Shown in pieces: positions 54,770-63,637 of a stretch of 64,000 nt of DNA. The notes under the pieces were generated by a model, which did no database searches, was not told the DNA's origin, and saw nothing but the letters and a program-made list of their open reading frames with translations. The stretch is from Bacillota bacterium (GTDB lineage Bacteria > Bacillota_I > Bacilli_A > RF39 > UBA660). The stretch spans positions 1 through 64,000 of the forward strand of contig JAEYYH010000029.1 of NCBI GenBank assembly GCA_023430885.1, read 5' to 3'. Numbering within the stretch: the stretch's first letter is position 1; each line of letters starts with the position of its first letter. The translations under genes and the position numbers were made by a program.

Positions 54770-55774
54770 TTATCCAATAAGACCAAAACCAGATACAACG
54801 TAACGCCCATTATAAACTGACTGACCATATATATTTTTTGGATTATTTATTAATTTACCTTCTATAGCTAATTGAGAAGATGTTCCACCATCAAGATTAG
54901 CTGCATTATATGCACCATATTTTTCAAGAACATCAATTACTTCACCTAAATTAGGACCATTAGCATGTGTTCCATCAGTTACTAAAAATAGAACTACACC
55001 ATCTTTTCTTTGAGCTATAGCAACTCTAGCAGCTCTTGAATAGCCTCCTGCTGAATCAGAATTAGTATACTGAATTGATTTACCATTTACTATTAGAAAT
55101 GGTCCAAACTCAAGAGCATCACGCATTCCTTTTGCAATTGCTGCTTCGCCTGTCGAATTTGTAAGTAATAATTTATTATCATTAGTAAAGCCTATTAAAT
55201 TACCTGCAGCTTCACTATCTGACCAAATAACTTTACCATCTTTAATTATATATCCCATAGGTATGTCAGACCCTGTTCCATAATCAACGAAAGCTCCACC
55301 ATTTATACAAACAAGTCCCCCAAGTCTATTACACATTGTAATAACTTGTTCTTGACCAGAACCAGTATTAAATGTCTTAGAGTGTATTAATTCCACTTTT
55401 GATGGATCATATATCGCTACTAAATAACCATCGTATCCACCAACTTTAACATTTATTAACTTGTAATCTTCATTACCTGGATCACGCGTTAATATTTGTT
55501 CATCATATTCATTATCATAACTATCTTTTTCTGATGTATCGATAACTATTGCATCTAAGTCAACTTCATCAGTAAGTGGTATATAACTATCTAGTGAAAG
55601 AACATAATTAATTTGCTCTTCGCTGTAGAAAGTATAAGCTATCCACTGATGAGTCTTAGTATTTAGAGCAGTTGCTATTACTGTATTTCTAACAGCAGGA
55701 ATACAGTAAGTTACTATAAAGCATACTGCAACTAATATATCTAGGATAATCATTGTAATTGTTAATTTTTTCAT
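54770..55774 (-). CDS. Secreted phosphodiester glycosidase domain protein (NAGPA/DUF2233)
   Basis: 334 aa from the ATG at 55774 (GGAGGG 5 nt upstream). An N-terminal membrane helix (about 5-25) and an extracellular domain of the NAGPA family: VCINGGAF, GPFLIVNG, the conserved arginine-rich RAARVAIAQRKDG, LVTDGTHANG and the final NLDGGTSSQLA. The family cleaves GlcNAc-1-phosphodiesters in eukaryotes; bacterial members act on exopolysaccharide or wall glycans. The preceding gene ends 1 nt upstream, so both are made together. A role in trimming phosphodiester-linked surface glycan is plausible. Confidence 0.85.
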   Translation of the reverse strand: MKKLTITMIILDILVAVCFIVTYCIPAVRNTVIATALNTKTHQWIAYTFYSEEQINYVLSLDSYIPLTDEVDLDAIVIDTSEKDSYDNEYDEQILTRDPGNEDYKLINVKVGGYDGYLVAIYDPSKVELIHSKTFNTGSGQEQVITMCNRLGGLVCINGGAFVDYGTGSDIPMGYIIKDGKVIWSDSEAAGNLIGFTNDNKLLLTNSTGEAAIAKGMRDALEFGPFLIVNGKSIQYTNSDSAGGYSRAARVAIAQRKDGVVLFLVTDGTHANGPNLGEVIDVLEKYGAYNAANLDGGTSSQLAIEGKLINNPKNIYGQSVYNGRYVVSGFGLIG

Positions 55775-55775
55775 A

Positions 55776-57407
55776 TTATCCCTCCAATATGTAAGGATCA
55801 GTTGCTGTTCCCTTACCACTCTCTATTTTTGTAAGATTTATACTTATAGCTGGTTTTATACTTCTAGATATTGTTATCTTAGATTGTCTTAAAGTAGATC
55901 CAACCATATATTCATAATACGTATCCCCTGGAGTAATAATAAAATAATTATCAGCAGTATCTATATTATTAGTTTTTACATCACTAACATTAAGTAAACC
56001 AACTTTGCTAGTTACTGTACTTTTTGTTACATCTTTATAACTTTTGTATGATCCGTTATACCATTTTGTATCAAGTAATATATCCTTGTAAGATAAACTA
56101 TCCAAATAAGTTGTATTTAGATACTCGGCTAAACTATTAGAACTTTCTACATTAAACGCATTGTCACTAGCAGAATATCTATAAGTAGTACTTAACACTC
56201 CATTTAAAGCTAGTTTAATGTTATCTTTATTAACTTCATATACTACCCAGTTATCTTCCCCTAGTTTAACATAGTTTCCTACTTCTACTTTATCACTTTC
56301 TTTTTCAATTATGTAAGGTTCTTCTTTTGTTCCTGATCCTCCTAATAATTGTGTGCTATTTTTAATATGGACAACAGCTTTTACTAAGTATCCACTATCC
56401 GCATCACTAGCACCTAAACTGGTACCATTAGTATGCCATACTGATTCTTCATTACTATTATATAACCATATATAATTATTGCTATCAGCTAAGAATGAAT
56501 TACTATCTACTGTACTATTTAAAAATTCAGTAATTCCAAGTAATCTAACGTAATCTTCTGAATTACTAGAATCACAAGTGACTTTTGATAAATCTTTTAC
56601 TAAATCTTTACAATATGTTACATTAGTTAACATATCTTTATTTAGTGTATTTAAATATACATCATTTAAATAAGCTCTAATATCTGAATTAGCATAATCT
56701 GTAATTGTTGTATTCCAGTCTAGAGCGTTAACATAAGAATCTGTAGCCATTTCTATAGAACCATCACTATTTATTTTAATAATTCTCCATAGTGTATTAC
56801 CAAATTCTACATAATTATCTACATCCATGCCCTTATATATATAAGAACCGCTAACACGATATAAACCATCACCTTCAGTTGAAAGTGCAACATCTGAAGT
56901 AATTGAACTTCCTAATAACTTTACTTGTTCACCGTTTTCTGTTTTCGGATTATATATCTTGTAAAATTTAATCATTCTACTTCCATAATAAACACAACAT
57001 CCTAGTATAAATATAATACTAAGAGTGCAAAAAACAACTTGAACCCATAAAACTTTCTTGTTTACTGGTCTTTTTTCTTTGCTTCTTTTACCAGTTCTTG
57101 TTTCAGTTGAGTCGTCATTCCCATCTAAATCTTGTTTTTTCTCAGCTTTTTTTTCTTTCTCGGCTTTTTTAATAATTTTGAATTTTTTCTTTTTAGAAAT
57201 AGGTGCCTCTTTAGCAACCTCTTTGATTAATTCATCTAACTCTACTTCGTCTACTATATCCTTTTCTTCCTTTGTATCTAATACATCGTCAGAAATTAGT
57301 ATTGGTTCTTCACTTACATCTGGAGTAGGAATTCCATCATTAAGCATGAACTCATCTTCAAAATCATCAAATGACAATATTTCTATATCTTCATTTTCCC
57401 TTTTCAT
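55776..57407 (-). CDS. Single-pass membrane protein with two DUF6273-like extracellular repeats
   Basis: 543 aa. Residues 1-120 are cytosolic, first acidic (EILSFDDFEDEF) then strongly basic (KKKKFKIIKKAEKEKKAEKK). A membrane helix spans about 122-142. Outside are two related domains: YVEFGNTLWRIIKINSDG at about 195 and YVKLGEDNWVVYEVNKDN at about 375, each closing with a GSGTKEEPYIIE- or GKGTATDPYILEG-type sequence. The pattern WRI-x-D-G-x-I-x-L is that of DUF6273-like repeats. Operonic with the NAGPA-domain gene. Function unknown. Confidence 0.65.
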   Translation of the reverse strand: MKRENEDIEILSFDDFEDEFMLNDGIPTPDVSEEPILISDDVLDTKEEKDIVDEVELDELIKEVAKEAPISKKKKFKIIKKAEKEKKAEKKQDLDGNDDSTETRTGKRSKEKRPVNKKVLWVQVVFCTLSIIFILGCCVYYGSRMIKFYKIYNPKTENGEQVKLLGSSITSDVALSTEGDGLYRVSGSYIYKGMDVDNYVEFGNTLWRIIKINSDGSIEMATDSYVNALDWNTTITDYANSDIRAYLNDVYLNTLNKDMLTNVTYCKDLVKDLSKVTCDSSNSEDYVRLLGITEFLNSTVDSNSFLADSNNYIWLYNSNEESVWHTNGTSLGASDADSGYLVKAVVHIKNSTQLLGGSGTKEEPYIIEKESDKVEVGNYVKLGEDNWVVYEVNKDNIKLALNGVLSTTYRYSASDNAFNVESSNSLAEYLNTTYLDSLSYKDILLDTKWYNGSYKSYKDVTKSTVTSKVGLLNVSDVKTNNIDTADNYFIITPGDTYYEYMVGSTLRQSKITISRSIKPAISINLTKIESGKGTATDPYILEG

Positions 57408-57477
57408 ACTTTGCTCCTATCTAATATTAACATTATATCAAAGAGTACTTTTTTATTCAACAAAAAGCGACAAAAAA

Positions 57478-57496
57478 GAGAGTGATTAACACTCTC
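57478..57496 (-). terminator. Terminator of comEC
   Basis: 7-bp perfect stem 57478-57484 with 57490-57496, 5-nt loop, T-run on the minus strand. Confidence 0.75.
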
Positions 57497-57510
57497 ATCT
57501 ATATTAAACG

Positions 57511-59544
57511 CTAATCGCTTAGCGACCTGTTAAGACAAGTATAGATACTTAATTTATCATTAAATATTATCTTTACACTACCATCTATACTTGTTTGATA
57601 CTTTGCAGTATCACACTTATCTAACAAACTTATAACCCTATCTGATGGATGCCCATAATAATTGCTTTTTGATACAGATATTAAAGCATAGCTAGGATTT
57701 ATTTTACTAACAAATTCGTCACCTGTACTATATTTCGAACCGTGATGACCTACTTTTAGTATATCCACATTATCTAAATTATATGTATCAAGAAGTATCT
57801 TTTCCTCTTCTACCGTAGCGTCTCCCATAAAAAGAATTCCATAATTATTTAGTTTAGTATATAAAATTAAACTATCATTATTTTCTTCTTCACTATTTAA
57901 TATATTCAAAAAGAAAAAATTGTTGCCATTTATACTTAATACTTTTTTTGATATTTGCTCATAATTAATATTTTTTTGCTTTAATAAAGTTATAAGTTCT
58001 ATTTCTATATCATTATTATTACCACTATTCATAATTACATTGTTTACTTTGAAATTTTTTATTAAATTAATGCTTGCTCCCATATGGTCATAATCACCAT
58101 GGCTTAATATTAAGTAGTCAATTTGTTTTATTCCATTTGATTTTATAAAAGGAATTAACACATTCTTTGCAAGATCGTAATTAGTATTACCTCCAGTATC
58201 AATTAAAATATTACCTTTATTATGTGGCATTTCAATCAAAAAACTATCACCTTGACCAACATCAAGCATTGTAAGAATGGGATTTTTATTAAAAAATTTA
58301 ATATTATAATGAATAAATAATACGAAAATAAAAATTGTTATTGTTATTTTGTTAGGCTTATAAAACATTAATCCTATTATTAAATAGTATATTACCACTC
58401 CATAAAATGGTATATGGCAGTAAATAATTTCTACCTGATATTTTAAAAAGAAAGCTGATAAATACTCCAAAATGTTTGTTAAAAAAAGAAAAACAGTATT
58501 AATATCCGGTATGATTAAAGTCATAATTGATACTGGTGTTATTATAAAAGTCACAAAAGGAACAAAAATAAGATTAAGTAATGGCGATAATAAATTAATA
58601 CTAAAATTGTTATTAATAGTTATTGGAATACTTACTATAAAAGCTATTAAACTTGTTATAAATAGTTTTATAAAATAGTTTTCATAATTACTTATTTTTT
58701 TAGATAATAGCAGTAGTGCAAAACTTATAGTAAAACTATAAATAAATCCAATATCATATATATAGTATGGATTATATAGAAGAAGAATTACAAGTACTAA
58801 ATAAAGAATATAAATTGGTTTTATTTTTATATTAAATAATTTAAATATGGTAATAAATACGAATACTAAAGAACTTCGTACTACTGAAGCTGTAAATCCT
58901 GTTAAAAACATATAAAGTATTATAAATAACGATACTATAATATAACTTATTTTTCTTCTTTTAATAAACTTATTAAGTATAAATAGCATTGCTAAAGATA
59001 GCAAAGTTATCTGCATGCCAGAAATAGCAAATAAATGGCTTATACCGTTAATTTGATAAGTATCATAAATTTCATCATCTATTCTATTATCAGCCAAAAT
59101 AAAGGTATATAAATAAGGATTATCGATACTATCTAACCTATCCAGTATTAAATTTTTAAATTTATATAAAATATTACTATTACTAATTACTTTAATACTA
59201 TCTAGTGTAAAAGTATGGTATATTTTTTTACTTAATAAATAGTTTTTATAATTAAATAAATTAAAATTAGTATTGCTTTGTGGCTTTTTCATAGTGCCTT
59301 CAATATGAACAAAGTCACCTAACTTAATATCGCTAATTAAATTATAATCATTAACAAGAATATTCTCTTTCCCCTTAACAACAAAGCTTATCTTATTATC
59401 AGTATAATTTATATTAGTTATAATACCATCAATACTTGTAATATTATCAGTATAAATAGAATTTATATTCTTATTTTGGTAATAGACATAAATAAGAATA
59501 AAAATAGAGAAACTAAAGAGTAAGAAAACTTTTAATTTTTTCAT
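57511..59544 (-). CDS. comEC: DNA uptake channel ComEC/Rec2
   Basis: 677 aa. An N-terminal helix and OB-like DUF4131 part, then the Competence domain (HLFAISGMQITLLSLAML at about 170) with about nine membrane segments. The C-terminal metallo-beta-lactamase-like domain from about 430 has MLDVGQGDSFLIE, DTGG, SHGDYDHMG and VGHHGSKYST. Moves single-stranded DNA across the membrane and probably degrades the other strand. Overlaps comEA by 32 nt; its ATG has only a poor ribosome site, so coupling is likely. Confidence 0.94.
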   Translation of the reverse strand: MKKLKVFLLFSFSIFILIYVYYQNKNINSIYTDNITSIDGIITNINYTDNKISFVVKGKENILVNDYNLISDIKLGDFVHIEGTMKKPQSNTNFNLFNYKNYLLSKKIYHTFTLDSIKVISNSNILYKFKNLILDRLDSIDNPYLYTFILADNRIDDEIYDTYQINGISHLFAISGMQITLLSLAMLFILNKFIKRRKISYIIVSLFIILYMFLTGFTASVVRSSLVFVFITIFKLFNIKIKPIYILYLVLVILLLYNPYYIYDIGFIYSFTISFALLLLSKKISNYENYFIKLFITSLIAFIVSIPITINNNFSINLLSPLLNLIFVPFVTFIITPVSIMTLIIPDINTVFLFLTNILEYLSAFFLKYQVEIIYCHIPFYGVVIYYLIIGLMFYKPNKITITIFIFVLFIHYNIKFFNKNPILTMLDVGQGDSFLIEMPHNKGNILIDTGGNTNYDLAKNVLIPFIKSNGIKQIDYLILSHGDYDHMGASINLIKNFKVNNVIMNSGNNNDIEIELITLLKQKNINYEQISKKVLSINGNNFFFLNILNSEEENNDSLILYTKLNNYGILFMGDATVEEEKILLDTYNLDNVDILKVGHHGSKYSTGDEFVSKINPSYALISVSKSNYYGHPSDRVISLLDKCDTAKYQTSIDGSVKIIFNDKLSIYTCLNRSLSD

Positions 59545-60106
59545 AAATAGAATTTCCTATACCTTTAACATTCTTAATTTCTTCTATTTCTTTAAATCCT
59601 TTATTATTATTTCTATATTCAATTATTAATTTAGCTTTAGACTCTCCTATTCCTGGTAATGTCATTAATTCCTCTATAGTAGCACTATTTAAGGAGACTT
59701 TACCTGTATCTATAATAATTCCTTCAGCATTAGTAATAACTTCATTAAATAAAGCACTATTATCAATAATAGGACATACGCATTCTTTATCAACATACTT
59801 AACACTAGTGCTCCCATGACGCATTTCTTCTATTTCCTCATTTGAATATATAATAACCACATCTTCATTAGAAAGTTTTCTAGCTAAATTAATAATACTT
59901 ACATTAGCATCATCACTAAGACCACCCGCTTCTATTATCAAGTCTTCTACAAGTGAATCTTCATCAATTAAATATACCCCCGGATTATTAACATATCCTT
60001 TTATCTCAACACCTATTAAAGCACTTTTTTCATTGTTTCTATAATCCATTGTCATTAAAACAAATAAATTAACCACTATTAAAGCATAAATAAAAACATC
60101 TTTCAT
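59513..60106 (-). CDS. comEA: DNA receptor ComEA
   Basis: 197 aa. N-terminal helix (about 3-20), an SLBB domain (IGVEIKGYVNNPGVYLI to about 95), a linker with the close pair CVC, and a C-terminal helix-hairpin-helix DNA-binding domain (VSLNSATIEELMTLPGIG, then NVKGIGNSIYEKI). Binds incoming double-stranded DNA outside the membrane and passes it to ComEC. The start codon ATG (60106) and the AGGTG before it lie inside a perfect 19-bp hairpin, so expression is probably gated at this point. Confidence 0.93.
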   Translation of the reverse strand: MKDVFIYALIVVNLFVLMTMDYRNNEKSALIGVEIKGYVNNPGVYLIDEDSLVEDLIIEAGGLSDDANVSIINLARKLSNEDVVIIYSNEEIEEMRHGSTSVKYVDKECVCPIIDNSALFNEVITNAEGIIIDTGKVSLNSATIEELMTLPGIGESKAKLIIEYRNNNKGFKEIEEIKNVKGIGNSIYEKIKSFLTL

Positions 60107-60143
60107 ATTATCACCTATTTATAAGATAATATGAAAGATGTTT
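60094..60143 (-). promoter_or_regulatory. Perfect 19-bp hairpin containing the comEA start codon
   Basis: The arms 60125-60143 and 60094-60112 are perfect complements with a 12-nt loop. On the minus-strand RNA the loop carries AGGT of the ribosome site, the 3' arm carries ATG AAA GAT GTT of comEA, and a T-rich stretch (TTTTTATTTA) follows. The structure can therefore act as a terminator for the upstream gene and as a translation block for comEA. Confidence 0.8.
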
Positions 60144-60152
60144 ATTTCCTTT

Positions 60153-60398
60153 TTATAGAGTTATTTTTTCTATAAAACATTCCTGTAAAATATTTATTAT
60201 ATCTAAACTGTCCATCTTTTGGACTACAAGTTTTCCTTTTCTTATGATGTTACTCTTATCATAGTATAAAAATTCTACTGTAACTAAATTATATTTCTTA
60301 TTAATTACTCTATAATTAAAATACCACTTAAATTTATATTTTTTATACCATACATATATTATAAAGACAAATAATAACCAAATAAAAAACTTAATCAT
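60153..60398 (-). CDS. Small membrane protein upstream of comEA (81 aa)
   Basis: One N-terminal helix (about 3-18) followed by a basic, aromatic-rich region (WYKKYKFKWYFNYRV) and a short mixed tail. No family recognised. It is preceded by a very weak ribosome site and followed by the comEA hairpin. It could be a leader gene that sets how much transcription reaches comEA, or an ordinary small protein. Confidence 0.55.
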   Translation of the reverse strand: MIKFFIWLLFVFIIYVWYKKYKFKWYFNYRVINKKYNLVTVEFLYYDKSNIIRKGKLVVQKMDSLDIINILQECFIEKITL

Positions 60399-60430
60399 AC
60401 TTTAATATATGACTAAGCTTACATATTATG

Positions 60431-61621
60431 CTATATTTTGTCAATTTTTATCCTTTGATTACAAGTTTCGATATTAACTCTTTGAACAAGAGCTAAAGAT
60501 GCTAAAAATGATACTGTGAATGACCCTCCATAACTTATTAAAGGAAGAGGAACACCAGTAAGTGGTAAAATACCAAGTAATCCTCCTAAATTAAATATCA
60601 TGTGAGTCATAAAATATATTGCTACACCAAAGGCTATATATCTACCTCTTATAGTAGAAGCTTTTCTTGCAATATTAATAATTCTACAAACTAGTATTGC
60701 AAATAATGTAAGGATAAAAAATCCTACTATCAATCCATCTTCTTCAACAATAATAGCAAATATACTATCGGTATATGCTTCTGGTATATACGAATATTTT
60801 TGTTTACTTTTACCTATACCTAAACCAGTTATCCCACCATCATTAATAGCTATAAAACAGTTACATATTTGGTATCCACTGTCATCATACCTACTACAAG
60901 GATTATAAAACTGTGTAAGTCTTTCTACTTGCTCAGTAGAGAATATTTTACCTTTTGTCATACCATAAACGCTTATTCCAACAATTGCAATTCCAGCTAA
61001 TACCAATATATGTTTATTACGCGTTTTTTTATCAAGTGGTCCTGCCAAATACATAAAACCACTTATAAACATTATAATAGAAGCCGTTCCTAAGTCATCT
61101 TGAAAGAATACTATAATTGGGATTATAATTCCTATTATTATCCACAGTGCTGTGAAATTTAATGGATTAAAATTACTTTGTTTCATTTTTTTGCTCGTTT
61201 TTTCAAATAATAAAGCGAGCATTATTATGATAACTGGTTTTGCAAATTCACTTGGTTGTACTTTTATCCCTGCTATAGAAATCCAGTTTAATGCTCCACG
61301 ATGAGCACTACCATATATAAATAAACCAATCAAAAGACCTGCTACCGCTACCCATAAAGCCGGAGCTATAAGTTTATATAATTTAGTTGGTAATCTATGA
61401 ATAACGATGGACCCTGCAATACCCAAACTTAGCATAATTGCATGTCTATAAAAATAATAATAAACCGATGCATTTCCATATCTTGATATAGATTCATTTG
61501 CTGATGCACTTACAATACTTAAAGTACCAATTAGTATTAGTAGACCAGTAACTATTAGTAATGGCTTATCCATATCTTTTATAATATGTTTTTTCTTATT
61601 TTTGCTCTTTACATCATTCAT
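60431..61621 (-). CDS. SEDS peptidoglycan polymerase (FtsW/RodA/SpoVE family)
   Basis: 396 aa with about ten membrane segments. Motifs: VQPSEFAKPVIIIMLAL, FFQDDLGTASI (the aspartate region needed for glycosyltransferase activity), EAYTDSIFAIIVEEDG and LPLTGVPLPLISYGGS at the end. It polymerises lipid II with a class B PBP, not seen here. The large external loop contains three cysteines (PCSRYDDSGYQICNC), unusual for the family. The ATG at 61621 is chosen over a GTG overlapping AGGTG. FtsW and RodA cannot be separated with certainty; FtsW is slightly favoured. Confidence 0.92.
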   Translation of the reverse strand: MNDVKSKNKKKHIIKDMDKPLLIVTGLLILIGTLSIVSASANESISRYGNASVYYYFYRHAIMLSLGIAGSIVIHRLPTKLYKLIAPALWVAVAGLLIGLFIYGSAHRGALNWISIAGIKVQPSEFAKPVIIIMLALLFEKTSKKMKQSNFNPLNFTALWIIIGIIIPIIVFFQDDLGTASIIMFISGFMYLAGPLDKKTRNKHILVLAGIAIVGISVYGMTKGKIFSTEQVERLTQFYNPCSRYDDSGYQICNCFIAINDGGITGLGIGKSKQKYSYIPEAYTDSIFAIIVEEDGLIVGFFILTLFAILVCRIINIARKASTIRGRYIAFGVAIYFMTHMIFNLGGLLGILPLTGVPLPLISYGGSFTVSFLASLALVQRVNIETCNQRIKIDKI

Positions 61622-61717
61622 TTTTATCACCTTACCCTATAATAATAACATAATAGCAACTTTTTTTAAATCTAAAACAAAAAAATAGGACTTTTTAATA
61701 ACCAACTTTACATTAAA

Positions 61718-61734
61718 CTAATATCATATATTAG
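61718..61734. promoter_or_regulatory. Inverted repeat in front of the YjcZ-like gene
   Basis: CTAATAT-CAT-ATATTAG, perfect 7-bp arms, overlapping the likely -10 region, 7-9 nt before the AGAAGGAGG ribosome site. Candidate operator. Confidence 0.4.
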
Positions 61735-61753
61735 ACTAGAAGGAGGTTATTAT

Positions 61754-61918
61754 ATGTATTATTATGGTGGATATCAAGGTTATGGTTGTGGCCAACCTGG
61801 ATATGGTTGTGGTCAAGGCGGATATGGTACAGGATATGGAGCAGCTATTATACTAGTATTATTTATATTACTTGTTATAATTATCGGAGCTAGAAGCTGG
61901 GATCACATCGGACATTAA
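61754..61918 (+). CDS. YjcZ-like Gly/Tyr-rich miniprotein (54 aa)
   Basis: ATG follows AGAAGGAGGTTATTAT, the best ribosome site in the window. The first 28 residues are Gly/Tyr-rich with repeated GYGCGQ units; then a single hydrophobic helix (AAIILVLFILLVIIIGA) and a short tail RSWDHIGH. This is the plan of YjcZ/SscA-type sporulation miniproteins of Bacillus. The cysteines in the repeats are less usual. Own terminator. High expression is likely. Whether this lineage sporulates is unknown. Confidence 0.7.
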   Translation: MYYYGGYQGYGCGQPGYGCGQGGYGTGYGAAIILVLFILLVIIIGARSWDHIGH

Positions 61919-61921
61919 AAG

Positions 61922-61945
61922 AAAGAAGTCAAGTGACTTCTTTTT
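61922..61945. terminator. Bidirectional terminator
   Basis: 10-bp inverted repeat 61922-61931 with 61934-61943 (the inner pairs must open to form a loop), T-run after. It lies between two converging genes. Confidence 0.75.
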
Positions 61946-61946
61946 A

Positions 61947-62291
61947 TTATGCCTTTTTTATTCTTATTGCCATACAGCCATATTTTTGTTCTTCTTCTTT
62001 AGAATAAAAATTATTGTAAGTATCATCTACTACTTCATTAACTGTTTTATAAAACCTGCTTAAATCTTCTTTAAAAAATTTCTTATAACACTCTGCCCAA
62101 GTTTCATAAACATATAACTTTTCTACTTTTGTTAAAATAGTTTCATCCATATAAGGTAGTTTTAAAAATTCTATTTCATCGCCCACTCTTATATTTCTCC
62201 TTTTCTCATCATTTAAACGATACTCTAAAGTCTTTTCTCCAGTCTTTATTTTTAAAAACTCACCAGAATTAAGTTTCATTTGGTATTTCAT
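61947..62291 (-). CDS. ASCH-domain protein
   Basis: 114 aa. MKLNSGEFLKIKTGEKTLEYRLNDEKRRNIRVGDEIEFLKL is the beta-barrel start of an ASCH (PUA-like) domain: the K-T-G-x-K-x-x-E-x-R pattern and the following R-V-G-D-x-I-x-F are typical. Family members bind RNA or modified nucleotides. The ATG at 62291 follows GAGGAGTATC and replaces a longer frame. It overlaps the MFS gene by 23 nt, so the two are co-translated. Confidence 0.85.
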   Translation of the reverse strand: MKYQMKLNSGEFLKIKTGEKTLEYRLNDEKRRNIRVGDEIEFLKLPYMDETILTKVEKLYVYETWAECYKKFFKEDLSRFYKTVNEVVDDTYNNFYSKEEEQKYGCMAIRIKKA

Positions 62292-63501
62292 GATACTCCT
62301 CTTTTTCAAATTTAAAATATTTTTTTAGATACATTGCTAGTAGTATAAATCCTACTGAATATACAAACAATAATAATTTATATAAATAAAACTCATTATA
62401 CAAACCTACTATCATTAGTAATATAAAGCTAAATACCCTGCCCATACATAAAAAACCTTCCCTAACTGATAAATACTCAAGTTGATAATTTCTTTTTATT
62501 GCGTTAATATTAGCCATATAAAATGTATTTCTAAATGTAATAATTGATATTACTACCATCGCAATATTATAAAATAAATTATATATAATTAATGTAATAT
62601 TAGATGTGTCAAAACTAAATAATACTAAACTCATTGCAACTAATAAAGTTGCAATAATCATATATAATGAGTATTTATGTTTAGAACCATGTTTCGCAAT
62701 CATATAGGAGATAAATATATTTATAATAGTAAATATCGAAGTAAATATACCTAAATTAATATTAGTTTTAAATGCAAGAATTACAAATATTGTAATCACA
62801 GAAGACAATGCTGAATTAGATATTACAAAACCATTTAAGAATTCAATTATATAAATTCGATTAAACTGTTTATCCATTTTTATTTCCTTAACATGCATCA
62901 TAAATTTTCGTATAGAAAAAGATGCTGTTCTTTTACTCTTTGATTTATAAAAAAATGATATTATTAAAGATACTAGTTGCAATAAGACAAATATTATAGC
63001 AATATCACTATACTTATATTTCATAAGTAAAATCCCTAAAATTACTGGTAAAATTATCTGAATTATATTATTTATAGTTGATTTATAGCCTGACCATTTA
63101 TTCATAACTTCATCTCTTACCTCATTAGAAATAAGATAGTTATATGGCATATAATAAGCGCCATTACTAATACCAAGTAATATACCTAATATCCAACTAT
63201 TATCTATAACACTATCTTTTAAAATAACAAGACATAATAAATATAGAATATTTACGACAATACCTATTCTAAATGAAATAACCTTATTACGCTTTTTTAT
63301 AATTCTAGATATAATAAAAGAAGATGCAACTGCAATTATATTAGCAACAATTTTATATATTGAAAACGAAGAAATATTACTTAAAGTAAGGGCAATAAAA
63401 TATGCAACTAAAAATGGTCCTGTAAAAGATGTCACGCACATTTTTAAAGTATCAAATACTAATAATATTTTTTCATTGCTGTTTAGTTTAGTTTTATTCA
63501 T
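62269..63501 (-). CDS. MFS-type transporter
   Basis: 410 aa, 12 hydrophobic segments in two groups with a central basic loop (YKSKSKRTASFSIRKFMMH). IIKKRNKVISFRIGIVVN between segments 2 and 3 corresponds to the MFS loop 2-3 region. Substrate not predictable. The start follows AGGAGTATAAGT behind a good promoter, and the ASCH gene overlaps its end. Confidence 0.75.
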   Translation of the reverse strand: MNKTKLNSNEKILLVFDTLKMCVTSFTGPFLVAYFIALTLSNISSFSIYKIVANIIAVASSFIISRIIKKRNKVISFRIGIVVNILYLLCLVILKDSVIDNSWILGILLGISNGAYYMPYNYLISNEVRDEVMNKWSGYKSTINNIIQIILPVILGILLMKYKYSDIAIIFVLLQLVSLIISFFYKSKSKRTASFSIRKFMMHVKEIKMDKQFNRIYIIEFLNGFVISNSALSSVITIFVILAFKTNINLGIFTSIFTIINIFISYMIAKHGSKHKYSLYMIIATLLVAMSLVLFSFDTSNITLIIYNLFYNIAMVVISIITFRNTFYMANINAIKRNYQLEYLSVREGFLCMGRVFSFILLMIVGLYNEFYLYKLLLFVYSVGFILLAMYLKKYFKFEKEEYHEIPNET

Positions 63502-63526
63502 ACTTATACTCCTATTTACGTATTAA

Positions 63527-63555
63527 AGTATATCATACAAAAAAAGACTTGTAAA
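63527..63555 (-). promoter_or_regulatory. Promoter of the MFS-ASCH operon
   Basis: Minus strand TTTACA (63555-63550), 17-nt spacer, TATACT (63532-63527) with TG in extended -10 position. Confidence 0.65.
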
Positions 63556-63637
63556 CAAGGCATTTTATGTAATAAAGTAACTACTTTTTAGCCAAATTTT
63601 ATGATTTTATGATAAAATATAGATGTGGTGATGAATT

